Origin: an uncultured Thiotrichaceae bacterium
Lineage (GTDB): Bacteria > Pseudomonadota > Gammaproteobacteria > Thiotrichales > Thiotrichaceae
Assembly: GCA_938038645.1 (NCBI GenBank)
Contig: CALHTA010000363.1
Coordinates: 1-12,610 of the forward strand
DNA: 12,610 bases
Direction of reading: 5' to 3'
The translations under genes were made by a program, and so were the position numbers. Below the pieces are notes generated by a model, which searched no databases, was not told where the DNA came from, and saw only the letters and a program-made list of their open reading frames with translations. Positions 6,640-12,610 of the stretch are shown piece after piece (the stretch's first letter is position 1; every line of letters starts with the position of its first letter).

Positions 6640-7710
6640 ATGAATAAGCTTTTAGTAACGGGTGGTGCGGGCTTTATTGGCGCAAATTTCGTTTATTACT
6701 GGTTGGAGAATTATCCGGCTGATACGGTTGTCGTGCTGGATGCTCTGACTTATGCGGGTAATGAACTGAGCTTAGACGATATTAAGCAGAACGAAAAACT
6801 TCACTTTGTAAAAGGGGATATCGGCGATCAAGCGTTAGTTGAATCGTTGATGGTTAAGTACGAATTAGACACGATTGTAAATTTTGCTGCTGAAAGTCAT
6901 GTTGACCGTTCTATTTCAGGTCCTGATGTATTTATAGAAACCAATATTGTTGGCACGCACAACTTATTGAAAGCAGCGCGCAAAATTTGGATAGATTCAC
7001 CTGAAACCGCCAACCCAAACCATCGTTTTCACCATGTGTCGACTGATGAAGTTTACGGTACTTTGGGTGATGATGACCCTGCATTTACCGAAGAGCATGC
7101 GTATGCACCCAATTCACCTTACTCAGCCAGTAAAGCTGCTTCAGATCATATTGTAAGGGCTTACCACCATACATTTGGTTTAAATGTCACGACTAGCAAC
7201 TGCTCAAATAACTATGGGCCTTACCAGTTTCCAGAGAAGCTAATCCCGCTGTGCTTGAGCAATATATTGGCGGATAAGCCATTGCCGATTTATGGAAATG
7301 GAAAAAATATTCGGGATTGGTTGTATGTAGAAGATCACGCGAGAGGCATCGATTTAATCCTGAAGCAGGATAAGCTGGGAGAGGTTTATAATATTGGTGG
7401 CCACAATGAGTGGACTAATATTGACATTGTTAAGCTGCTGTGTGAAATCATGGATAAGCGATTTGCTGAACGACCTGAGTTGAGTGAAAAATATCCTGAT
7501 GCGACTCCTGCTCAAGGTAGAGCTTCTATCGATTTAATTACTTATGTCACTGACCGTGCAGGCCACGATTGGCGTTATGCCATTGATGCGGGGAAAAGTC
7601 AGCGTGAATTGGGTTATACGCCTAAAGAAACCTTTGAAACAGGTATTGTTAAAACTGTTGACTGGTATCTGGATAATCCAGGCTGGTGGAAGCCATTGCT
7701 AAAGTCGTAA
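6640..7710 (+). CDS. rfbB: dTDP-glucose 4,6-dehydratase (RmlB/RfbB)
   Basis: Extended short-chain dehydrogenase that converts dTDP-D-glucose to dTDP-4-keto-6-deoxy-D-glucose with tightly bound NAD+. GGAGFIG is at residues 8-14, the NAD-binding stretch VVLDALTYAGN at 31-41, and the active site STDEVYG at 134-140 (T135, D136, E137) with YSASK at 161-165 (Y161, K165). The SNNYGPYQFPEKLIP substrate loop follows at 189-203. The 356 residues agree with the family. Its Shine-Dalgarno (TAGGGA) overlaps the rmlD stop. The product feeds RmlC/RmlD for rhamnose, but is also a branch point for other 6-deoxysugars, so the final sugar is not settled by these two genes alone. A strong hairpin terminator follows. 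Confidence 0.95.
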   Translation: MNKLLVTGGAGFIGANFVYYWLENYPADTVVVLDALTYAGNELSLDDIKQNEKLHFVKGDIGDQALVESLMVKYELDTIVNFAAESHVDRSISGPDVFIETNIVGTHNLLKAARKIWIDSPETANPNHRFHHVSTDEVYGTLGDDDPAFTEEHAYAPNSPYSASKAASDHIVRAYHHTFGLNVTTSNCSNNYGPYQFPEKLIPLCLSNILADKPLPIYGNGKNIRDWLYVEDHARGIDLILKQDKLGEVYNIGGHNEWTNIDIVKLLCEIMDKRFAERPELSEKYPDATPAQGRASIDLITYVTDRAGHDWRYAIDAGKSQRELGYTPKETFETGIVKTVDWYLDNPGWWKPLLKS

Positions 7711-7725
7711 TTACTCGGATCTCAT

Positions 7726-7754
7726 AAAAAAGCCGCTAAATTAGCGGCTTTTTT
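7726..7754. terminator. Bidirectional terminator between rmlB and the LysM gene
   Basis: AAAAAAGCCGCTAA (7726-7739) and TTAGCGGCTTTTTT (7741-7754) are exact reverse complements, so the hairpin (core GCCGCT/AGCGGC) ends in a run of six Ts on either strand. It lies 15 bases after the rmlB stop and 20 bases beyond the stop of the opposing minus-strand gene, and can serve both. Confidence 0.92.
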
Positions 7755-7774
7755 AATGGTCAATTAAGACTTGA

Positions 7775-8212
7775 TTACTGGTCCATTGGGATACGAATCT
7801 TTTGTCCAGGGAAAATCAAATCAGGATCTTTGATGACCTCGCGATTCTCTTCAAAAATGCCAGTGTATTTGCTGCCGTTTCCGTAGAATTTTTCAGCGAT
7901 TTTCCAAAGGCTGTCACCTTTAGCTACTGTGTAGTACTGAACTTCAATCGTTTGCTCAGGAGCACTTAGCTCATCTGCTCTGACTTCTTCAATACCTAAC
8001 GCATTGCCGGCCATGAGGACTACTTTTTCATAGGCGGAGGCGGATTTTGCCTCACCCTTAATTGTGGCTACGCCATCCTTAACTTCAACTTTGAGGCCAT
8101 CAACGCCTGGATTGTCGTCTGAGATATGGGCTTGCAGTTTATCTGAGGCATCATCGTCATCACTACCAAAGATTTTTTTACCGATGTTCCGGGCAAAGTC
8201 AAAAAGTCCCAT
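7775..8212 (-). CDS. kbp: BON-LysM protein of the Kbp/YgaU family
   Basis: The 145 residues align in plan with E. coli Kbp (YgaU), a potassium-binding protein. The N-terminus MGLFDFARNIGKKIFG parallels the E. coli start MGLFNFVKDAGEKLW and has no signal peptide. An acidic run (SDDDDASD, 17-24) leads into a BON domain (about 25-80), followed by a linker and a C-terminal LysM domain (about 93-142) with YYTVAKGDSLWKIAEKFYG and FPGQKIRIP. Kbp in E. coli is described as a cytoplasmic K+ sensor; a peptidoglycan role is suggested by the LysM domain but is doubtful without a secretion signal. AGGAGT at 8224-8219 is a strong ribosome site six bases before the ATG. It has its own promoter candidate and lies 96 bases after an NlpC/P60 gene on the same strand. 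Confidence 0.88.
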   Translation of the reverse strand: MGLFDFARNIGKKIFGSDDDDASDKLQAHISDDNPGVDGLKVEVKDGVATIKGEAKSASAYEKVVLMAGNALGIEEVRADELSAPEQTIEVQYYTVAKGDSLWKIAEKFYGNGSKYTGIFEENREVIKDPDLIFPGQKIRIPMDQ

Positions 8213-8254
8213 TATTTCACTCCTGAATTTAATTATTAATTTGTAACGCTACTA

Positions 8255-8282
8255 ATAATAGGGCTTTTGTTTGACTATTCAA
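8255..8282 (-). promoter_or_regulatory. Candidate sigma-70 promoter for the kbp-like gene
   Basis: On the minus strand, TTGAAT (8282-8277) and TATTAT (8260-8255) are separated by 16 bases, matching the consensus at 4 of 6 and 5 of 6 positions. Transcription would begin near 8248, about 36 bases before the ATG, leaving room for the AGGAGT ribosome site. Confidence 0.5.
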
Positions 8283-8308
8283 GTTTTAAATCAGGCCGTT
8301 AAGCTTTG

Positions 8309-8977
8309 CTAACTATTTAAATAACTCCCAAACTTCACAAATCGCTTCTTCCAATAAGGTCGGTTCATTGAGTCGATTATCGCGCGACGGTTACTCGATG
8401 AAGCATGGATGAATTTCCCATCACCTATATAAATACCAACATGATTGTTACGACGATCAATTTTGAAAAAAAGCATATCGCCTGGCTGAAGGTCGCTGTA
8501 GCTTATTGTTTTACTGCGTTTACGCTGTTCAGCGGCAGTTCTTGGAATGGTAACCCCAAGTGCATTTTTATGAATAAATTGCATAAGGCTACTGCAATCG
8601 AGCCCTCGTGCAGGATTGTTTCCGCCATAAATATAAGGAGTTCCTAGCAATTCATGAGCGGCTGCCATCACGCGGTGTCTCTCTGGGGTGATATAATAAG
8701 GTCCGGTTAATGGGTCTCGTGGGATATTAGGCTGTATCGTAGGTTTTATAGCCCTGGCTGGAATAACGACAGGAGTTGGGTGTTTATAGACCTGGCTTGA
8801 AATAGATGTTAGAAGGGCCGGCTTGCTAATGGCTTCATGTTGGATAGGGGTATCGTGGAAAAAAATCGGCATTACTCGGTTGTTGTTATCTACAATCATT
8901 TGAGTATATTGCGCGTAACCGTTGTTGCTTAAAATGGTTAATAAAAGGCTGAGGATTACGGGGTATATTTTTAGCAT
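8309..8977 (-). CDS. Secreted NlpC/P60 cysteine peptidase (probable peptidoglycan endopeptidase)
   Basis: The 222-residue protein starts with a signal peptide (MLKIYPVILSLLLTILSNNGYA, cleavage probably after A22). A proline-rich linker of about 75 residues follows, then a C-terminal NlpC/P60 domain from about residue 100. The catalytic triad is readable: C128 in GLDCSSL, H179 in NNHVGIYIG and H191 in FIHASS. The spacings of 51 and 12 residues equal those of E. coli MepS/Spr (C68, H119, H131). The family motif is usually DCSG; here the glycine is serine. There is no lipobox cysteine, so the mature protein is soluble in the periplasm, unlike lipidated MepS. It likely cuts peptide cross-links or stem peptides in the cell wall; the exact bond is not predictable. 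No clear Shine-Dalgarno or promoter was found upstream. Confidence 0.87.
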   Translation of the reverse strand: MLKIYPVILSLLLTILSNNGYAQYTQMIVDNNNRVMPIFFHDTPIQHEAISKPALLTSISSQVYKHPTPVVIPARAIKPTIQPNIPRDPLTGPYYITPERHRVMAAAHELLGTPYIYGGNNPARGLDCSSLMQFIHKNALGVTIPRTAAEQRKRSKTISYSDLQPGDMLFFKIDRRNNHVGIYIGDGKFIHASSSNRRAIIDSMNRPYWKKRFVKFGSYLNS

Positions 8978-9243
8978 GGCTGTATTTCTTAGTTGTTATT
9001 ATTGATATATCTCGGCTTGCTCTGTTTAGGCTAACATTATCCAGCCTGATTGACCCTTAATGACCGATTGAAGGTGCTCTGTTTAATACTATTTTTGAAT
9101 GAAATCGTATAGAATTCCCATAACTCATAAGAATGCCCCATCGCCTGGATGCTTCGGGATAAATAAAAACACCAACAAATGGAACATACTTTGTCATACG
9201 TCCGCCAAAATAATAAAACCGAACTGTCTTCAGAGGATAGGAT
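8978..9243. other. Divergent intergenic region between the NlpC/P60 gene and mrcB
   Basis: These 266 bases must hold the promoters of both flanking genes. Several -35-like boxes occur on the plus strand (TTGACC at 9050, TTGAAG at 9068, TTGAAT at 9095), but none has a good -10 box at the right distance; TAGAAT at 9110-9115 is the best -10 match and lacks a -35. GAGGA at 9233-9237 is the mrcB ribosome site. Open frames on both strands here show no recognisable protein family. I see no tRNA, repeat array or mobile element remnant. Confidence 0.4.
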
Positions 9244-11559
9244 GTGAAATATATTTGGTTGCTGCTATCGATTTTCTGGCGAGTCTTCAAGGTTGCACTG
9301 CTCGTCTCTATTATCATAGGCGCGCTAGTTGCTGCTGCCTATGTGTTAAAGCTTGATGATCAGGTTAAAACGCAGTTTGCTGGAAAGCTTTGGGCGCTTC
9401 CTGCAAGAGTTTTCGCTCGCCCGCTTGAATTATATGAAGGACAAACCTTATTCGCAGATAATTTAGAGAAAGAGCTGAAGCTTTTAAATTATAGCAATGT
9501 TGGAAGTAACCCGAGTGGCACCGGCCAGTACACTCGAAAAGGGAATACTTTTATCATCCACTCTAGAGGGTTTCGGTTTGCAGAAGATAACGAGCCTGAA
9601 CGCACTTTTGAATTAAAAATCAGCAAGGGTCGAATCGTTTCATTAAGACATGCTAATAATGATGACCCTCTAAACTTAATGAGGATAGAGCCGCTACTAA
9701 TCGGTAATTTTTATCCTAGTCACAATGAAGACCGTGTGCTTGTTCAATTAGATGAAGTCACACCTTTATTGATCAAAAGCTTGATTGCAGTTGAAGATAA
9801 AAACTACTACGACCATGTCGGAATTAACCCAAAATCAATCATGCGTGCTCTGCTTGCCAATGCCAAGGCAGGGCAAACCGTTCAGGGGGGAAGTACTTTA
9901 ACGCAGCAGTTAGTCAAAAACTTTTACCTCAACAATGAACGAAGTTTGAAACGGAAAGTCAACGAAGCCACAATGGCTCTTCTGTTGGAACTTCACTCAA
10001 CAAAAGAAAAGATCCTTGAAACCTATCTTAACGAAATTTATCTCGGGCAAAATAAAAAGCGTGCCATACATGGATTTGGACTGGCATCGCAATTCTATTT
10101 TAGCCGCCCCATTAGAGAGCTTGAAGTAGATCAGGTTGCTTTGCTAATTGGCATGGCAAAAGGAGCTTCTTATTATGACCCTCGGCGTTTTCCTGAAAGG
10201 GCGACTGAAAGAAGAAATCTAGTTCTTGATATTATGGCTAGGGAGTCCGTTATTACAAAAGCGGAAGCAGCAACTTATAAGACAAGACCGTTACAAATCA
10301 CTGCGAATGCTCCACCAAGCGTTAGCCCTTTCCCGGCTTATCTGGAGCTTGTGAAATCTCAATTACAACGTGATTATCAAGAAGAGGATCTTCGAAGCGA
10401 AGGCCTGTTGATTTTTACGGCAATGGATCCAATTGTGCAGCTTACTTCAGAAAAAGTACTCAGCAAGCGCGTTGCATCACTTGAGCGGCAACAAAGAATA
10501 GAGAAGGGAAAGTTAAACGGGGCTTTAGTGGTTAGTAACGTCCAGGACAGTGAAGTGCTAGCGGTCGTTGGTGGGCGAGATGTGCGTTATGCAGGATACA
10601 ATCGAGCGATGGATGCCAAGCGACAAATCGGGTCGCTAGTTAAGCCTGGGGTGTTTTTAGCTGCACTTGAAAAGCCTAAAAAATATACGCTCTCATCACT
10701 GATCAGTGATGGTCCAGTGAAAGTAAGATTATCTGATGGCAAGGTCTGGGAGCCAGGAAACTATGACCATCGTGACTTAGGGCGTGTAACGTTAGAAGAA
10801 GCGTTAATCAAGTCTCGAAATACGCCGACTGTTCGTGTCGGGGTGACTTTGGGTATGAATAATATTGTAGAAAAGCTTCACGATATGGGAATTACTACGG
10901 AAATCCCACCATATCCATCCGTCTTGTTAGGTGCTCTTGAATTATCGCCATTAGAAGTACAGCAAATGTACCAAACGATTGCTTCTGGAGGAACGTATAC
11001 GCCACTTAAATCGATACGGTTTGTCATGGATTCTTTTGGTCAAACACTTAAGCGTTACCCACTAAATGTTAAGCAGGTAGCTTCACCTGAAGCAAATTAC
11101 TTATTAACGTATGCGATGAATCAGATAACTAAGCGCGGCACGGCGAACTATCTGGCGAAATCACTTCCGGCTTGGAAAAACTCAGCAGGCAAGACGGGTA
11201 CGACCAATAATAAGCGAGACAGTTGGTATGCAGGTTTCACTGGGCAGCACGTTGCATCGGTTTGGGTAGGTCGCGATGATAATAAAGAGACGGGATTAAC
11301 GGGTGGGACCGGAGCTATTAAGGTTTGGTCTGACCTGTTCAAAGTATTGCCGACAAGACCCCTGAAACCCGTTAGGCCCGGAAAAGTACGCTTTGTTAAG
11401 GTCGATATGGATACAGGGCTGCTGTATAATTCTAATTGTGGTAAATCAGTAACAAGACCCTTTATAAGGGGAACGCAACCACGAAAGTATCGGGTGTGTG
11501 TTGTTGAAACTCAGCAAGAAGAAACGGTTCCAGTACCTGCAGAGCCAACAGCACAGTAG
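9244..11559 (+). CDS. mrcB: Penicillin-binding protein 1b, bifunctional class A peptidoglycan synthase
   Basis: Inner-membrane enzyme that polymerises lipid II into glycan strands and cross-links the peptides. One membrane helix is at about residues 11-35, after a cytoplasmic tail of only about ten residues. A UB2H-like region lies near 55-140. The GT51 glycosyltransferase follows, with E184 in VEDKNYYDH, GGSTLTQQLVKN (215-226) and E264 in YLNEIYLGQ. The transpeptidase has S464 in GSLVKP (SxxK), S524-R-N (SxN) and K650-T-G. Two C-terminal cysteines, C732 and C752, may form a disulfide like that in E. coli PBP1b. The length is 771 residues; E. coli PBP1b has 844, much of the difference being the short N-terminal tail. 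The start is GTG at 9244, set by GAGGA six bases upstream and by the membrane anchor. The next gene encodes a candidate lipoprotein activator. Confidence 0.95.
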   Translation: MKYIWLLLSIFWRVFKVALLVSIIIGALVAAAYVLKLDDQVKTQFAGKLWALPARVFARPLELYEGQTLFADNLEKELKLLNYSNVGSNPSGTGQYTRKGNTFIIHSRGFRFAEDNEPERTFELKISKGRIVSLRHANNDDPLNLMRIEPLLIGNFYPSHNEDRVLVQLDEVTPLLIKSLIAVEDKNYYDHVGINPKSIMRALLANAKAGQTVQGGSTLTQQLVKNFYLNNERSLKRKVNEATMALLLELHSTKEKILETYLNEIYLGQNKKRAIHGFGLASQFYFSRPIRELEVDQVALLIGMAKGASYYDPRRFPERATERRNLVLDIMARESVITKAEAATYKTRPLQITANAPPSVSPFPAYLELVKSQLQRDYQEEDLRSEGLLIFTAMDPIVQLTSEKVLSKRVASLERQQRIEKGKLNGALVVSNVQDSEVLAVVGGRDVRYAGYNRAMDAKRQIGSLVKPGVFLAALEKPKKYTLSSLISDGPVKVRLSDGKVWEPGNYDHRDLGRVTLEEALIKSRNTPTVRVGVTLGMNNIVEKLHDMGITTEIPPYPSVLLGALELSPLEVQQMYQTIASGGTYTPLKSIRFVMDSFGQTLKRYPLNVKQVASPEANYLLTYAMNQITKRGTANYLAKSLPAWKNSAGKTGTTNNKRDSWYAGFTGQHVASVWVGRDDNKETGLTGGTGAIKVWSDLFKVLPTRPLKPVRPGKVRFVKVDMDTGLLYNSNCGKSVTRPFIRGTQPRKYRVCVVETQQEETVPVPAEPTAQ

Positions 11560-11604
11560 GGGCTTAGCTTTTAAGGGCTAAAGTAAAAAATTTTCGGATA
11601 CATC

Positions 11605-12423
11605 ATGTTCAATAATATCGCGCTAAAACAATGCCTGGTTCTAATTCTTGCGCTAGCAGGGGCTGCTTGTTCGAATACAGATTCTAGAAATAAGAATTCT
11701 AATCGATCAGTACTTCCTTCTTCACCTATGCCGCAGGCACGAATCCAAGCACCTCGTAATGTTTATATTCCACAGGTTTTTGATGAATATCGCCCTCAAA
11801 GCCAAGCAAGCTATGAGCAATTACCAAGGAATTATGGGGATTATGCACCTGAGAAAGATTATCGTGACAGCTACACGACCCCTATTGAAAGACAGCCTCC
11901 CGCAGTGGTTGAAGTTTTAAAACCAGAGCCACTAGAACAAACAGTTGAGGTTGAGCCACTTGCCACAAAAGTTGAAATGGAAGACTTGAGTCAAAATGAA
12001 TTAGATATTGACCCATTCGCTTCGGTACCTGATCGTGAAGTTTTGGCTGTGACTAGAAAAGGCGAAGCTGCGCCACCGCCGCCGCGTTCCACTGAGCCTA
12101 TGTCCAGAGCGGCAAAAGCACTGTCACTGGCGGCTAAGGCTGAGTCAGCACTTGGCAGAAATGATGCCGCCATTAATAAGGTTGAGCGGGCACTTAGAAT
12201 TCAACCGCAAAGTCCTGACTTGTGGTATCAGTTAGCGGACCTAAATTTCAAAAAGGGTCGACATGATCAAGCAATAGGAATTGCTAGGAAAGCTTTGCCA
12301 ATGGCATCAGGAAATAGGGATCTAGTTGAACAAACACTCAATCTAATGAGCAAAGCCGCTGTTAAAACAGGAAATACAAGCGTATTCAAAGAAGTGCTGG
12401 ATTATAAGAAACAGAACTTTTAA
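11605..12423 (+). CDS. Lipoprotein with C-terminal TPRs, candidate LpoP-like activator of PBP1b
   Basis: The 272-residue protein begins with a lipoprotein signal peptide ending LALAGAAC, giving lipidation at C22 followed by S23, which fits outer-membrane sorting. The lipobox has Gly rather than Leu at -3, so processing is likely but not textbook. Residues 24-165 are a low-complexity linker rich in Pro, Gln, Tyr and acidic residues, ending in PPPPR. Residues about 168-235 form two tetratricopeptide repeats (AAKAESALGRNDAAINKVER, then LADLNFKKGRHDQAIGIARK), with further helices to the end. A long flexible linker plus TPRs, encoded 45 bases after mrcB, is the plan of Pseudomonas LpoP, which reaches from the outer membrane to stimulate PBP1b. 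The assignment rests on architecture and neighbourhood, not on aligned sequence; another TPR lipoprotein is the alternative. The ribosome site is weak (CGGA). The stop overlaps the next start. Confidence 0.75.
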   Translation: MFNNIALKQCLVLILALAGAACSNTDSRNKNSNRSVLPSSPMPQARIQAPRNVYIPQVFDEYRPQSQASYEQLPRNYGDYAPEKDYRDSYTTPIERQPPAVVEVLKPEPLEQTVEVEPLATKVEMEDLSQNELDIDPFASVPDREVLAVTRKGEAAPPPPRSTEPMSRAAKALSLAAKAESALGRNDAAINKVERALRIQPQSPDLWYQLADLNFKKGRHDQAIGIARKALPMASGNRDLVEQTLNLMSKAAVKTGNTSVFKEVLDYKKQNF

Positions 12424-12610
12424 TGGCGACGCAAGACTGGCGTACTTTACTGGCTGCGGAAGGGCCAGTCGCGCAAGTAATTTCTGGGTTTCAGGTTAGG
12501 CCACAGCAACAAGCGATGCTTGAGGCAGTTACTGAAGCTATTGAAACAAATGGCTCGGTAGTAATCGAAGCAGGCACAGGCGTAGGTAAAACATTTGCCT
12601 ATTTGCTCCC
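12423..12610 (+). CDS. yoaA: YoaA/DinG-family ATP-dependent DNA helicase (N-terminus only)
   Basis: Only the first 62 codons lie in the window. The ATG at 12423 shares its A with the preceding TAA (TAATG), so translation is probably coupled to the lipoprotein gene. The segment ISGFQVRPQQQAMLEAVTEA (20-39) is the Q-motif region, and EAGTGVGKTFAYLLP (48-62) is Walker A with the family-typical continuation. The beginning matches E. coli YoaA (short N-terminus, then AIPGFKPREPQRQM) better than DinG, which has a longer N-terminal stretch. These are superfamily 2, XPD-like, iron-sulfur 5'-3' helicases; the iron-sulfur cysteines would lie beyond the window edge. YoaA partners the replication clamp-loader chi subunit in E. 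coli and helps cells survive replication blocks. Confidence 0.85.
   Translation, partial: MATQDWRTLLAAEGPVAQVISGFQVRPQQQAMLEAVTEAIETNGSVVIEAGTGVGKTFAYLL

Noticed and set aside
9057..9356. Open frames of about 85 codons on both strands across the mrcB start
   Set aside because: Neither translation resembles a known family, neither has a good ribosome site, and both overlap the well-supported mrcB beginning.
11564..11581. TTAGC...GCTAA inverted repeat between mrcB and the lipoprotein gene
   Set aside because: Five-base AT-rich arms with no T-run directly after are too weak to call a terminator or attenuator.
1..12610. CRISPR arrays, tRNA or rRNA genes, insertion sequences, phage or toxin-antitoxin genes
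   Set aside because: No repeated spacer pattern, cloverleaf, transposase or related motif was seen on reading; a tRNAscan and an insertion-sequence search would settle this.

Overview
The window reads as an ordinary chromosomal stretch of a gammaproteobacterium with moderately low GC (about mid-40s percent by eye). The evidence is a SuhB that starts MHPMLN as in Escherichia coli and sits head-to-head with TrmJ, a Kbp/YgaU-type BON-LysM protein, a PBP1b with UB2H, GT51 and transpeptidase regions, and a YoaA-like helicase. A marine lineage in the Oceanospirillales/Alteromonadales range is plausible, but the genus cannot be fixed from the sequence. I see no insertion sequence, CRISPR array, rRNA, tRNA or prophage gene. 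All genes look intact except the two cut by the window edges (aspS on the left, the helicase on the right).

Layout. 1-1699 (minus) is aspartyl-tRNA synthetase, missing only its last few dozen residues. A 224-bp divergent gap leads to parA-parB (1924-3587, plus), a chromosome-type partition pair joined by a TAATG overlap. A 197-bp AT-rich gap with two inverted repeats precedes a 69-residue cold-shock protein (3785-3994) with a strong terminator. suhB (4103-4894, minus) and trmJ (4944-5693, plus) diverge from a 49-bp gap. rmlD and rmlB (5757-7710, plus) make dTDP-sugar intermediates and end at a hairpin that can terminate both strands. Two minus-strand envelope-related genes follow: a Kbp-like BON-LysM protein (7775-8212) and a secreted NlpC/P60 peptidase (8309-8977). 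A 266-bp gap then leads to mrcB (PBP1b, 9244-11559), a lipoprotein with C-terminal tetratricopeptide repeats (11605-12423) and the start of a YoaA/DinG-type helicase (12423-end).

How the genes relate. The most coherent functional group is at the right end. PBP1b is followed 45 bp later by a long-linker lipoprotein with TPRs, the layout expected of an LpoP-type outer-membrane activator of PBP1b. The neighbouring NlpC/P60 peptidase and LysM protein also concern peptidoglycan, and RmlB/RmlD supply dTDP-sugars for surface polysaccharide, so the right half has an envelope theme. The left half is housekeeping: translation (AspRS, TrmJ), segregation (ParAB), RNA folding (Csp) and SuhB. I did not find a clearly new biological system. 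The best leads are the PBP1b/LpoP-like pair, the non-discriminating signature of AspRS, the parAB pair lying outside its usual rsmG neighbourhood with a nearly leaderless promoter, and the unexplained inverted repeats around the csp gene.
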